From Rheum nobile (taxonomy: Eukaryota > Streptophyta > Magnoliopsida > Caryophyllales > Polygonaceae): 64,000 nt of DNA. The position numbers and the translations under genes are program-made. Shown piece after piece: positions 1 to 11,128 of the stretch; position 1 is the first letter of the stretch; the number at the start of each line of letters is the position of its first letter. The DNA lies in the NCBI GenBank assembly GCA_027886185.1, contig WOAB01000142.1, positions 2,418,001-2,482,000 on the forward strand. The letters are read 5' to 3'. The notes under the pieces are model-generated. The model was not told where the DNA came from and searched no databases. It saw only the letters and a list, made by a program, of their open reading frames with translations.

Positions 1-1120
1 GTCACTACAGAGATGAAGTTGATTTCGAAACAAGCCAATAAATTTGTGACTTTGAAAAGAGAGTGTTGGAGTTCTCTTGTAAAAAGAAGATGTATTATGC
101 AGGTTTTTATAATGATTTATCTTTTTCTAAATTTTTATCTTTGTTAGCTAGAATGTTTGATTTACCAAATCTTTTTGAAAAATTCCTTACATGAAAATCA
201 GAAAAATGAGACTCTTGAACTCCACTAAGAAAATTTGAGAATGTAGTCACAAAAATTCCAAGTTCTATATAAAATGCGAAGATGCATGCACAAACTATTC
301 CACTCTTCTTCCTAGTCATATGTTCAAGTTTAGGAAACCAACTAACAACATAATATGCATGCTTGTACAAAATAATAGTATGAACTAGATGCATCCCACA
401 TGACATATATTGAGCAAGAGAACTTGGGTGCATGCATGAGTACCTAGTTCTACATTCAAAAATTGATTTAATGATGCACTCCTGCTTGTGAATGCCGGAT
501 CGATGATCTTGGTGGGAAGTCGCGCGGGTCGCTTCTGTGGATGGATGAGTGGAACGCGGTGTTTGGGGCATCGCGTGAGTGGAAGAACGCGATGTGGATG
601 GTGGCTCGAGAGATGAGCAAGGCCGTAGCGTCGACAGCGGAGGGATAAACTCGATGGAGATCGAGTGGATGCCGTAGCGTCGGCGGCGGAGTGAAGGAGA
701 TGAGAAGACAGAGGGGTGTTTGACGTCCAATCAAAGGAAGGAGGCGATAGGCTCTCAACTTAAGCTTTGATTCAAAATTAGACGTAACCTAGTACAGAAG
801 GTCAAGATGACCTTTTATAGGAGCTAGCGGGACTCAGATGGGCCGAGTCTCGCTTAATGGGCTGGCCCACGCGACACGCGTGGAACACACACCCAAAAGA
901 AAAACACTGAAAATAATAATGTCAGAAATAACAAACAATCTCTAAATGAACGCGGTCATTGATGGTGGAAGGGATCTTGAGATAGAACGCGATCTCTGTG
1001 CTTGGCTGGTTGCGCTTTGAAAGAGAACGCGTTCTCTGGTGATGGCTTGCGTTGGCTAGCGTTGAGGCACGCGATGAAGCATTGCTCGACATTGGCATGT
1101 GATCTACTGGCAGGGTCGCA
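1..1120. other. No supported gene; probable retrotransposon remnant
   Basis: The minus strand has several open frames rich in Ser, Arg and Pro, but none shows a recognisable domain. The stretch lies on the downstream side of the minus-strand Gag-like frame that starts at about 2235. It may be the 3' part or LTR of that element, but no matching LTR pair was found, so this is inference only. Confidence 0.3.
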
Positions 1121-2235
1121 TCATTTAAGCACTTGGAATTCTCTACTCTTTGAAAGATATTCATTATCAAGCGACGAGAATAATAGAGTAGAAAGCAAAG
1201 TAAGGGCATATGATACTTCCCTAGAATGAATCCTAGATTGGACCTCCTTCTTCGCAAGGTCAGAATCAGAATCTTTGGCCAGTTTGACATCTTTTGGATC
1301 AACCTCGTCTTGTAGAAGAAATGGCAAGCTTGAAGGAACCATGTGTGTCAAGTCGGACCATGGAGTAGCTAATGATGCTAAGGAGCTATGTTTGATTGTA
1401 GGCCAACACTTGTGTCTTGGAGGAGTTGGAGATGGCTCCAAGATTTCCTCCTCTTTTTCCATTGGTTTAAGCTCTTTTCCGTTGGCCATAGACGATGTTG
1501 ATTCAGTAGCAAGAGCATCCTCATCTTTAGCCTCTTTTTGAACCACCAAATTGTCTTCCTTGGCATCATGACCCTTAAGCGGCTCTTCTTTGTTGCCTAA
1601 AACTAGGGAAATGTGACTAGCATTTGGTTCACTCTTGACCTCCTCTCCCACACAAGCATCAACCAAATCTTCACTCTCAAAGGATCCTTCATCCTTGTAA
1701 GTGTAGTATTGGTTTGGACAAATTTCAGCCAAGTGACCTCGCCCATCACACATGACATATACAATGTCGCGTGTCCTAACCCGGGGTGGTGGAGGCACTC
1801 TTTCTCTGCCCTTGGACGTGCTAAAACATGATTTTGGTGAGTCATAGACTCATTGGTCTGCACGGAAGGGTTAGAAGAAGAATGATAATAAGGTTCAAAA
1901 GAAGGGACAGTTTGATACCTTGTTGGTGAGTGCCATCTTTCTTCATCTCTATAGACATAGTCATAGCCATAGTCTCCATAAGATTGTCTCCTTGGAGGCA
2001 TGTTCCTTGGTCTATTACCTTGGTTGCGAAAATCCTTGTAGGTTCTCGTGTGAGTGTTGGAGTTGGGGTACACACGTGGTCGAATCTCCCTACATGAAGC
2101 ACCATAATCTCGAAAGTAAAGGTAATCCCTTTGTGACATATGGCCCAAGCTAGACATCTCCATCCGCTCCCCTTGCAAGGTTAGTAACCAAGACAAATAC
2201 CAACACAACAAGACAAGAGTAGGTAGGCCAGTCAA
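1121..2235 (-). pseudogene. Gag-like polyprotein fragment with zinc knuckle (LTR retrotransposon)
   Basis: This minus-strand frame is broken near 1795: 2235-1603 is open in one frame and 1798-1121 in the next. The first part is Arg/Tyr/Ser-rich, as in the linker before a Gag zinc knuckle. The second part carries CDGRGHLAEICPN, which fits the C-x4-H-x4-C half of a CCHC knuckle. The first cysteine of the C-x2-C pair is replaced by tyrosine. An acidic Glu/Asp-rich stretch follows, as in many plant Ty3/gypsy Gag proteins. Gag would package element RNA in cytoplasmic particles. The primer-binding site at 3060-3071 has the matching orientation. No protease, RT or integrase follows inside the window, so the element is truncated or runs off the left edge. 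The family call rests on the knuckle motif and context only. Confidence 0.6.
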
Positions 2236-3059
2236 TGGAACCTTGAGCTATCAAGTGCCAAAAATTTGGACCAAAGTTCCTTCCAAGTGCAGTTTGCAAG
2301 CTTTCAAAAACAAGGCAAGTTTGGGGGTAATTTTTGCAAACCAAAAGACGGACACAACAACCTTGATTGAGCTTATGCACCAACTAGGAAGAATTGACCC
2401 TTACAAGACACAAAAAGAAGGTACTCATACAAGGTCCTCAAATTCAACTTGTTCGCTTTTTTCTGGCTTTGCCACTCTTTCTCGAACTTGTCACTTCTTA
2501 CTCGACTTTTTCTGGCTACTTAGCCCTTTTTTTCTCGAGTTTCCTTGGCTATATGCCTTTGATTACACTTGAGAATTATAACAATGATAAAACAAACTTC
2601 TTGACAGAAGTGAGCACAAGTCTACAATTTGCTGGACTTTCAATTTTGTTTTTCTTTCAGTTGGCTTTGAGTTTTCTCAAGTATTTTCCCGTATCTTTAA
2701 GTACTTGCTCAAGTCAGTTCATCCAAGCAAGAGACACAAGAATCAAGCAAGTTATTGCAGCCAAAAAAGAAGAAATAAATGAAGTTCAGCCGAGTTTAAT
2801 GGAAGCAATTCAAGAGTTCAGTTTTGCAATGAATGAAGTGGGTTTAATCACTTCAAAAACTTCAAGTGGCAATAACAATTTCAGTTTCGAGAAATGAAAG
2901 TTTGTCTTCAACCTTGAGCAATCACAAGCACGAAATTCAGAGATTCAAGAACAAAACTTCAGCAATTTTCACAAGAACAAGAAGTCACGAAAAATTCAGA
3001 AGCTTGCAACTAGTACTTAGATCGAATCTAATCCAAAGTTTTAAGCGTTTACCTTGCTA
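2236..3059 (-). other. Untranslated leader between primer-binding site and gag remnant
   Basis: Plus-strand open frames here have no domain and look like shadows. By position this is the 5' leader of the minus-strand retroelement whose Gag-like frame starts at about 2235. A short TA-rich part at 2560-2990 has nothing else recognisable. Confidence 0.35.
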
Positions 3060-3071
3060 GCTCTGATACCA
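3060..3071 (-). other. Primer-binding site for initiator tRNA-Met (minus-strand LTR element)
   Basis: On the minus strand the sequence reads TGGTATCAGAGC. This is the standard complement to the 3' end of plant initiator tRNA-Met, used by many copia and gypsy elements. A possible LTR edge (…TATCA on the minus strand) lies 2 nt upstream at about 3074. The Gag-like frame lies downstream in the same orientation. This supports a minus-strand element whose 5' LTR begins at about 3074 and extends to the right. Confidence 0.75.
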
Positions 3072-5100
3072 CATGATATGGACTAGGATCCCCTCAATCT
3101 CGGTGCAAGGTAGATGCCAAGGTGGGTTCCAAGCAAGGTTGAACTTGTTCAGCCGCAGACAGTATTTTCCAGAATTCTGTTCCGTTTTCAACTGGGTCGT
3201 TCTCTTTGCTCCGGTATCCAAATTAGATGATTCCAACTTCTAGAGTTAGATCTGGAAGTCTAGTTTATAGCCTCCAAATTTTAGCGTGAACCGACTTATG
3301 AGTGGAGAGATATGGCCAATCTACTGAGGGGTTGCAGAAAGTTCAGCGAAGGAGGTGTTGATGATGATGAATTTGGTTTTGATGAAGTGGATGATGGTGA
3401 TGAATAGATCTGGATGTGGGGATTGATTTGTGATGGAGATCGAAGGGATAAGTATCCTAGACTCACGTGGATATGACTCACTACAAGAGACTAGAACAAG
3501 ATCAAAGAGCATAGGGATATTACGCACCCTAAACTAGTCGATCAAAAGCCCGATATTACACACGAGCAAAAACTGAAATTTTTGGAAATTTTCAAAGGAG
3601 ATATCTCTGTTTTTTTATTAAGCATTTGATGATTACAAAAGGCTCACGAGGCTTGCTTAAATAGGCATACAAAATTGGAGTTTAAAACTATTGAACTAGC
3701 CTAGTAAAAGCTCCCTCAATTAGTTTCTTCCAAATCAAATAACTCTTAAACCCGAAGTCTTTTGAGCTTTCCCTTCTAGAACATGGTAGCTGGATGAGTT
3801 AAGTGGGCCTCCTCCAAAAATGGGCCAGTTTGCACGAGTGAAACAAAATTGGGCCCATGCTCAACGCAGCTATGTCATCCTGGCGCGATGACGTGTGTGG
3901 AGTGCGATGTTTGGGAGTCTTGGGCACACTTCCCTCGACACTTATGGGCTTAACGGACTCTTAATTGTCACTTGAGTCAATGGAAGCCTTGGTGTGTGGG
4001 ACAAGTGGTGGAGCGATCGGTGGAATGAAGTCCTCCTTGTGTGGCGCCGACGCTTGGCCTTGATCAACTTGGTCGGTGTCACTTGCTTGCACTTGAGGCT
4101 CTTGGTGGCTTGAGGTGTCTAGATCTTGATGGGACGTAGTCACATCATATGGTGTGGTATGATGTCCACTACCTTAGAAGCGAATTTGCCCTGACCTGCG
4201 GTGCAAAGTCAGACAAGGCGTCACCCCCAAGGATCACACAACACTCACCGATCGCGTGCACTCGCCAAAGGAGGGTTGGAATCACCGGGTATGCTCAGAG
4301 CCAAAAAATGTAATTTGAGAGAGGGAGCCGGAATTTTGTGTGTTTCAAAGGTAGAAAACAATCTCTTTTATAGGGTAAAAATCGGTTTAGGGGTAGCAAA
4401 TATTAGGGTCAAGTATTTATAACGATAAGATTTTCCAAAATCAAATAAAAAAGATAACGAATGGATAGATATCGGAAGTTACGGATAAAAGGTAAAATTA
4501 CAAATTTGAAATCATAGAACCCCAAGAAATTAATTAAGTTCGTAAAAGGTGACCCCACCCCACCCCACCGCGCATGTGCCTCGGGCTCGACCGGATGACG
4601 GCGCACGTGGGGGAGACCTTTCTTAACACAACTAATAGTCCCAAGTAATACCCCATATATAAATTGTCTCAAACTCCCTCCTTTCTCCGATGTGGGATGC
4701 AAAGGAAACTGCAAAACCACTTTTTTACTTTTGAAATCATCCTGCACATCTAACACTTCCTTCGTAGGGATTGGCAAGTCCGATTCCGACATGTTTTTAG
4801 AGAAGCGAATTGTGTTACATACACTCTCACTATCTTCGTTTTTTTGTTTCCGTTTGGTTTTCATATTTTATATGAACCACCTATTTCTAATTATAATGCT
4901 CTTTTGGACGATGTTAGGAAATTGGCTAAATCCGTTTATTTTAACCCAATATATAAATTTCCGGGAGTTAGAAAAATACCCTAACCCATTCAAGTAAACT
5001 ATCCTATGAATGGATTAAGTTAATACTAAGAGATTCCCCATTTGATTTTGAAAACGGAAAATCCTTACACTCATCAATGGGCAATTGTACACTTCTACTT
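3072..5100. other. Intergenic; left part probably 5' LTR of the minus-strand element
   Basis: The stretch next to the primer site (3074 rightwards) is the expected place for the 5' LTR, but its far end could not be fixed. It contains purine/pyrimidine-biased sequence and short minus-strand frames (3296-3527, 3961-4143) without domains. From about 4200 to 5100 the DNA is AT-rich. A 151-codon minus-strand frame at 4409-4864 has no recognisable features and is not called as a gene. Confidence 0.35.
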
Positions 5101-5123
5101 CAATTTGACCACTACCATTACCG

Positions 5124-5284
5124 TGACGTAACCACTGAGCTGGCCTCTCTCTACTTATCGATCCAAGAAGGTCCTAGAACTCCACCTCGCAAAACGACGT
5201 CGCTTTGTAATAATTCCTCAGAGTCTCCGACAAACCCCAGAACAACCCACTCCCTTCTAAAACCCTCAAAGTCTGCTATAAATA
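5124..5284 (+). promoter_or_regulatory. GSTU promoter: TGACG element, GACGTC palindrome and TATA box
   Basis: Upstream of the GST start codon are TGACG (5124-5128), the palindrome CGACGTCG (5195-5202) and TATAAATA (5277-5284). The TATA box is 100 bp before the ATG, so transcription should start near 5310. TGACG/ACGT elements bind TGA-type bZIP factors. In other plants, as-1-like elements of this kind drive tau-class GST induction by salicylate, auxin and xenobiotics. That this promoter is induced the same way is inference. Only single motifs are seen here, not the classic paired TGACG spacing. Confidence 0.55.
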
Positions 5285-5383
5285 ACAACAACGATCCTCC
5301 CCAATTAAACACACATCTCAATTCGTCTCTCAATTCAAAATCAATCTCGAGAGAAATTACATTTAATTGTTGAATTTGTTGCA

Positions 5384-6174
5384 ATGGGGAAAGAAGTAGT
5401 GTTGTTGGATTTCTGGCCTAGCATGTTCGGAATGAGGGCGAGGATCGCTCTTGCAGAGAAAGGCGTCGATTACGACTACCAGGAGGAAGATCTCCGCAAC
5501 AAGAGCGAGATGCTGTTGAAGATGAACCCGGTTCACCAGAAAATCCCGGTTCTCGTCCACAACGGCAAGCCGGTTTGCGAGTCGCTGGTCATAGTGCAGT
5601 ACATCGACGAGGTGTGGGCCGACCGGGCCCCGCTTATGCCGTCGGATCCTTACCAGAGAGCCCAGGCCCGCTTTTGGGCTGACTATATGGACAAGAAGGT
5701 ATATTATCCTTAATTTCTCCACACAATAATAGTTATTTAGTTTGGTGTAATTTACTCTCTTAATGACTCAATTAAGGCCATATGCATGACTATGAATGGT
5801 GAGCACTTGTAAGTATTCAATATATGCAGATGTCAGATGTGGGAAGGAGGATCTGGACAACTAAAGGAGAAGAGCAAGAGAAGGCCAAGGCGGAGTTCAT
5901 AGAGATCCTGAAGGTTCTAGAAGATCAGGCTTTGGGAGACAAGCCCTTCTTCGGAGGGGACGAGTTCGGGTTTGTTGACGTGGCATTGGTCTCCTTCTAC
6001 AGCTGGTTCTACGCCTTCGAGATGGAGGGCAACTTCAAAGTGGAGGAGTCGTGTCCCAAGTTTGTCGCCTGGGCCAAGCGTTGCATGGAGCGCGACAGCG
6101 TGGCAAAGTCGCTGCCTCATCACCACAAGGTCCATGGCTTCCTCTTGGAGCTGAAGAAGAACTTAGGAATTTGA
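5384..6174 (+). CDS. GSTU: Tau-class glutathione S-transferase (two exons)
   Basis: This cytosolic enzyme conjugates glutathione to electrophiles such as xenobiotics and lipid peroxides. Exon 1 is 5384-5698 (105 codons), the intron is 5699-5829 (GT...GCAG, 131 bp), and exon 2 is 5830-6174. The product is 219 aa, normal for the tau class. Residues 1-80 are the thioredoxin-like domain. It has the tau pattern WPSMFGMRARIAL with the likely catalytic Ser13, the cis-Pro55 in KIPVL, and Glu66-Ser67 (CESLVIVQYIDE), which bind glutathione. The all-helical C-terminal domain has GDKPFFGGDEFGFVDVAL, WFYAFE and WAKRC, and ends in LELKKNLGI. One intron at this position is typical of the class. The reading frame is intact and the splice sites are canonical. 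The start is the first ATG after the TATA box. It is the best-preserved gene in the left half. The exact paralogue number cannot be given. Confidence 0.95.
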
Positions 6175-8655
6175 TTGAGTCATATATATGGTGTCTAATC
6201 GAAGTACTATAGATCGTGATATCTTTTGTTTTGGTATGTGGAGTCTATCAAGTAGTACAAATAAAGGGAAAACGTACGTTTGTTGGTCGTCATTGTGGCT
6301 TTGGGAGTATTTATTGCATTGTAAATGGCTTCCTTGTATGTGTATCTCAATTTCGCTTTTGTGTAAGTCTTCCTTGAGTTATTAATCAATTAAAAGTGTC
6401 TTAAACATATTCCCCCTGTGTCATATAGGAATTAAAAGTGTCTTAAACAATATGCGTAAATAAAACAAACATATTGTAATTGTGCGAAATAATAAAAACA
6501 AAAAGTGGTGCACAAACCATGTACAAAGATTACAAGTTAGATGCACAAACCTTATATTTAATGGTGCACATGGCGCACAAATCTCTAATATCATGATACA
6601 CAAACCTCTTATATGATAGTGTATAAAGATTACACGAAAAATGCACAAACATTTTTATCTAAAGGTGTGCAAAACATTTATATGATGGTACACAAAAATC
6701 TAATATGATGGTGCATAAATTTCTTGTATGATGGTGCACAAAGATTATATGACAGATTACACAACCCTTTTATCTAATGGTGCACAAATCGCTTGTGATT
6801 GTACATAAACCTTTTTAATGATGGTGCAAGAAGATTACATGACAGATGCACAAACCAGGATAACTAACTCCAAACAAGGTCCATTTTTTATTTGGTTCCA
6901 ACTTGACTCAAGACATATACTTATTATGATTTTGGTATTAAACCAAATCAGTAACTTGGATAAACAACATATAGAAGATGTTTGGTATTAAACCTCTTTG
7001 TAAGTAATCAAGATGATGCATTCGTATTCCACATGTCTAGCTCACAAATCAGCACAAGCTGTAAAAAATGAGGTTCCACTTCATCCGTAGAAGCTTTCCC
7101 TTAACTTAGACATATACTTATTTGGTGCCAACTTGACTCAGGAATATACTTATTGTGATTTTAAGTTCATTAGATACTATCCCATAATTTTATTAAATGT
7201 CTTTGTGTCTTTACTCTTTACTAGACACAACGTGCACCAAATGAATGTACCCAAATTCTTTTTGAAGAGACTAATGGAAAAAGTGTCATTTTAACTCACC
7301 TGAGCATTGGAAACGTACTCCTTGATAATATATCAAAGTTTTGCAATTGTAGTTATGTCTCGTCTTTAGACAAGTCCGCATCAAATTTGGATTGTAGTTC
7401 CATATTTTGTGGTTTCTTTCACTGAATTTCGTAATTTGGTGCTAAAAATGTTAAAAAATGTGATTTCTATATATTATCATCTTTTTTTTATGACTGTTCA
7501 GTGAAGCTGCGCGCATATATTTTTAGGTGGGTAGCCCCTATTCTGGCCTTCAAAATATATAGTGTCTTTTTAGGTTATTGGACAAAGGATTTCCAGCTTT
7601 GTGATTGTGTTGTACAAATTATGAAGTAACTTATTTCGGTTGTATGCCCTAGTAGTTGAGGTAATTGGTTAGGAATTGAGTTCTACGTAGATATATAGTA
7701 ACACTTCATGTTCCTCCTCGTTATATGGAAAAGGAAATGGGTCTTCTGATATGAAAAAGCAAATGAATCTGACTTGTGAAATGTGTTGGATTAGTATTGT
7801 CGGCTGAAATAGGTAATGAGCAACTATGCTTAACTACTTTATGTATAATGGTACGGTGAGTTAAGTAAATAATCCTTTGACAAATCTTTTTTTAACCTAA
7901 TAGACCCTTAGTAAAAATGAATTTCTCTCCCTCTTCCTAAACCTATCCCTTAAACCCTAAACCCCAAAAAATAATATTTTAGAGAGAAAGAAAAAACAAA
8001 AGAGAAAAAATAATAATAAAATAAGGTAATAGGAGTAAGAAAAATACATAAAAACTAGAGATTCATTTTATTAATTGAAAACTCTTAAAGGACCAATGGG
8101 CCCAAAACCCTCATACACAGGAAGTATAGTAGGTTGTTACAAAGTGAAACAATTTTCTTTGGCTTCTCTTTTCTTGCCTAGCTCGTTAATTATACTGCTT
8201 TTTAATATATTTATGATCCTATAGAAATTTGACTTGATGAATAATGTTTGATTTATTAAAATATTACTCCTGAATTGTCAAATGCTAGCTCATTCTGGGA
8301 ACTATGTCAACTTTGGGGTGTAAATTGATATTTTATTGTTTGGATAGAAGGAATGGAAAGTGATTTCCTTGTTTGGTTTTGATGAAGGGAAATGAGAGGA
8401 AAATTTATAATAGTTATATGAAAAAAGATCAACTAATGAAAATACATAGGCATCCATTAACCAACACAAGTAAATCAGCAAAAACAAACAATTAATTAAA
8501 CTTATGACAAAACTTAAAAAAGGTTTAAAAGTGTGCAACACTTCAAAATAAATTATTCTTTAGCCTAGAAAATCTTAAATTAACTAAAGTTTTGGAGCTC
8601 AATCTTTATTCATCAATCCAACGTAATAATAAAGTTTACCAATCACTCAAAGAGT
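6175..8655. other. AT-rich intergenic DNA downstream of GSTU
   Basis: No gene is supported. The GST 3' UTR and polyadenylation region occupy the first few hundred bases (AATAAA-like TACAAATAAAGG at about 6257). The degenerate 'gtgcacaaa' repeat block is listed separately. Minus-strand frames such as 8302-8541 are low-complexity. Confidence 0.5.
6480..6865. repeat. Degenerate short tandem repeats of 'atggtgcacaaa' type
   Basis: A motif close to (t)gatggtgcacaaa followed by ctt or gatta recurs more than ten times in under 400 bp, with an irregular spacing of about 25-40 bp. The copies are diverged. A similar theme ('atgcacttttactaa') appears at 36780-37380 in the MULE. The block could be decayed subterminal repeats of an old transposon, but no ends were found. 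Confidence 0.5.
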
Positions 8656-8874
8656 CTAGTCTTCATTTGAAAGTTTCTTCTCTAGCCAGTTTGCCCTTAG
8701 GTGCGTTGGTAGCCTAATCATAACACGAAACTTGTTCTGATTTTCGGTCAACCACTCTAAGGCCTCAAGTTTCAAATCATCATTGATCTTCATCTTCTCC
8801 AACTCCTCATATATCTCTTCACCGGAATAAACACGGACTCTAGACTTTTCAATTACGGAACTTGCACAATCCAT
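8656..8874 (-). pseudogene. C-terminal fragment resembling Myb/SANT-like proteins of the Harbinger type
   Basis: The minus-strand frame of 72 codons has the pattern YSGEEIYEELEKMKIND.LKLEALEWLTEN...RANWLEKKL. This resembles the C-terminal helix block of plant Myb/SANT-like proteins linked to PIF/Harbinger transposons. There an 'evy.eL..i' helix is followed by a helix ending in W-L. No DNA-binding Myb domain is present. The inverted-repeat element at 8901-9224 lies immediately upstream and probably separated this piece from its 5' part. The family call is by eye and moderate at best. Confidence 0.4.
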
Positions 8875-8900
8875 GGTGATGAGAGTGGACCACACGGTCC

Positions 8901-9224
8901 GAAAGGACCAGGCCCGTGGGCCGTAAACCACATGGACCCGTGGGCTGTCAACCCCCGACTAGCCCAGGCGGGGTCACTCCTGGCATAGCCGGCGGGCCTA
9001 GCCCACACTCAACAGGCCTACAGGCCACACACCTCAACCGATTCCCAGGGTGTTAGCATGTAGGTTGTTGGAGGTGGGACTCGAACACAAGACCTCCCTT
9101 TAACAAGTGGTCTTATCACCACTTGTTAACCAATTACACTTCCAGGGGTGACCCCGCCTGGGCTAGTCGGGGGTTGACAGCCCACAGGTCCATGTGGTTT
9201 ACGGCCCACGAGCCTGGTCCTTTC
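8901..9224 (-). mobile_element. 324-bp element: 83-bp inverted repeats around a tRNA-like pol III promoter (SINE-related)
   Basis: The arms 8901-8983 and 9142-9224 are 83 bp each and inverted, with about three mismatches. Between them, on the minus strand, lie an A-box-like TTGGTTAACAAGTGG (9119-9133) and a near-perfect B box GTTCGAGTCCC (9076-9086). Their spacing is about 33 bp, as in tRNA-derived SINEs. A perfect 12-bp hairpin (9100-9111 with 9118-9129) overlaps the A box. The simplest reading is a tRNA-derived SINE on the minus strand whose 3' body was duplicated in inverted orientation beside its head. A foldback MITE that captured a tRNA-like head would look similar. No clear target-site duplication was found. 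Confidence 0.65.
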
Positions 9225-9820
9225 AGTTGATGCGAACAACCCCTGAAGTGTCGTTAGCAACGCATGATCTTGGTTCCTCAAGCTTGTAGTTGAATCCTTC
9301 TCTTCCGTAGCCAAAGAGATGACTTTCCTAGGGCTAAAGAGATAGCCTTCAAATGCGTCAAAGAGATGACGAATAGATCAAAGAGATGATCGTGAATACC
9401 GAAGAGACGATGTATGAATTGCTCGAAGCAACGAGCTACGGGATAGTTGATCCGTGGGATCGAAGGGTTTGATGTTGGAACTCAAGGGAAGGAGCGTACT
9501 CAACTTTACTACTCAAATTCAACATAAAAGATTACAAACTAGGGTTTCTGGGTTTAAATAGCGACCAAAAGAAATAATGAAAAATATAATAATAAATTGT
9601 TCAGCAAAACGACAAAAAATGAGATCGCTGACGCGGGCAGGAACTCGGTCGAGTTCTTGGCCGAGTTCTGATCTGGAACCAGAACTCGGTCGAGTTCTGG
9701 GTCGAGTTCTTGGCTGGAGCAATAACTCGGTCTAGAACTCGGTCGAGTTCTGGGTCGAGTTCTTGGCTGCTTCGTTCTGCTTCCGCGATCTCGTCGTCTT
9801 CGTCTTCTTGGCGGGATCGG
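9225..9820 (-). other. Probable 3' LTR or flank of the deleted gypsy element, with ACTCGG repeats
   Basis: On the minus strand this follows the integrase C-terminus. It contains an LTR-like leader (TATTTAAACCC at about 9550-9560) and a short frame starting MATEEKDSTTSL near 9314 that resembles a Gag start but is too short to assign. No partner LTR was found on the other side, so the LTR call is inference. Confidence 0.35.
9636..9772. repeat. Short tandem repeats built on the palindrome AACTCG.nnCGAGTT
   Basis: The sequence alternates 'aactcggtcgagttct' with 'gggtcgagttcttggc' about four times in 137 bp. Each unit holds an inverted pair ACTCG/CGAGT. It lies near the 3' end of the deleted gypsy element. 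Confidence 0.7.
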
Positions 9821-10576
9821 CTAAGGCGGAACCTCACCTAATCCTTCATAGGTCAAGAGGAGGACCCATTTAGGACTAGATGAACCCGCATCACTTGCGT
9901 GCGCCCGCGAGACTAATGATTGTGTGGCTCGGTCCATTGCCCTTGCGCGGGCTCTTGTCACCGGGCCATTCGAACACACCTTCATTGCTTCCTCTTCGTC
10001 CTTCGCCGTCATCGAGGGGATCATGGAGTTATCAATCTCCCCTTCTTGGCTGTGAAGCGTCCCCTCTTCGTCCTCGTCGTCAAAAGCAGGAGGCGTATAA
10101 GGAGAAAGATGAGCGACGTTGAAAGTTGGATGTGTGCCATAGTCATCGGGTAAATCCAAGCGGTAGGCGTTGGCCCCAAGACGTTGTAGCACCTGGAAAG
10201 GGCCATCACCTCTAGCATCCATCTTGTGGCGTCGCTTGAATGGAAAGAGATTGCGACGCAAGTGCAGCCATACCAAGCCTCCGGGCCCAAACTCCACGGT
10301 ACGCCGGCTTGCGTGGCGTTCCTGCAAAATAGTAGACACCGTAGGGGGTAAATCATCCAAAGCCTTAACATTTAAGAGACACGCGAAAGGAGCAAGTAAA
10401 AAGCAAGAAAGACGTCCCTGAATTATTGGAGAGACATCCCGGGACCGGGCTAAGAGAAGTCGGTTCTCGCATGTGCCATGAATGTCGGGTTGTGGGGGCG
10501 TCTCAAACTTGAAGTGCTGGATCACCTTTTCATTGATGATGTTGCAGCAACTCCCACCATCTATGATCACACTCAA
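9821..10576 (-). pseudogene. Ty3/gypsy protease fragment joined directly to integrase C-terminus
   Basis: The 251-codon frame begins with an aspartic-protease active-site block, SVIIDGGSCCNIINEKVI (DGG in place of DTG/DSG). After about 40 residues it jumps to the integrase C-terminal module: GGLVWLHLRRNLFPFKRR, DGPFQVLQRLGANAYRLDLP and THPTFNVAHLSPY. In intact plant gypsy elements about 900 residues of protease end, RT, RNase H and integrase core lie between these blocks, and here they are absent. The join (near protein residue 45) is in frame. The tail is acidic and then basic (RARARAM). This is a deletion derivative that could move only with help from a complete relative. Confidence 0.85.
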
Positions 10577-10585
10577 AGAAGCACC

Positions 10586-11128
10586 CTAGACCGCACACTT
10601 AGTATTAAACAAATTGTCATGTTGGTCAAGTAAGATACCTTCTTTGGCGTTAAGAACGTGGCGTGTAACCAAGCTAAGAGGCATGTTGCCTTGCTCATCC
10701 ATAGAGCTGCATATATAGCTGACCATCTCCTCCTCCTCCTCATCGTTATAGGTGTCAAATATCGGTCCGGCGTCGGGGGTGTCCTCGTCAACAGACTCGT
10801 AGCCGGAGGTGTTCGAGAAGAGGACATTGAGAAGAGGACCCCTGCGGTCCATTGGCCGGCTAGTTGTGGCCGGAGGGTTCAACATTGGGTCAGCCGTGGG
10901 CATCTTCATGTCACTCATGGCTCGATGAAGGTGGGCAAGCTCGGCAGCCTGCGCGGCGAGTTGGCGATCTTGTTCTTCACTCCGTGCACGAAGTGCGTCA
11001 ATTCGCTCAAAGACGGAGTCCATATGTCTGGGGCTGCGGTTGCCCGTAGAAGGAGAGTAGATTGTCGTAGGAACCTCCATAGTACCTATACGAAGCATAT
11101 AACACAAGGAGTAAGGTGCACCAAGCAA
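10586..11128 (-). pseudogene. Gypsy Gag N-terminus joined to the pre-protease region
   Basis: The 180-codon frame starts with a heptad-rich segment (MDSVFERIDALRARSEEQDRQLAAQAAELAHL) like the coiled-coil start of plant gypsy Gag proteins. An acidic stretch follows, then PLSLVTRHVLNAKEGILLDQ and NLFNTKC, the conserved block just upstream of the protease in chromovirus-type elements. The Gag core and zinc knuckle are missing, a second internal deletion. It continues into 9821-10576 after a stop or frame change at about 10577-10590. Confidence 0.75.

Noticed and set aside
107..730. 207-codon minus-strand open frame at the left edge
   Set aside because: Ser/Arg/Pro-rich and then random, with no domain. 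Probably retroelement non-coding sequence.
4409..4864. 151-codon minus-strand open frame near GSTU
   Set aside because: No domain, unusual composition, no promoter or splice evidence. Likely chance in AT-rich DNA.
7948..7966. Telomere-like CCCTAAACCCC sequence
   Set aside because: Only about one and a half diverged units in AT-rich DNA, so not an interstitial telomere array.
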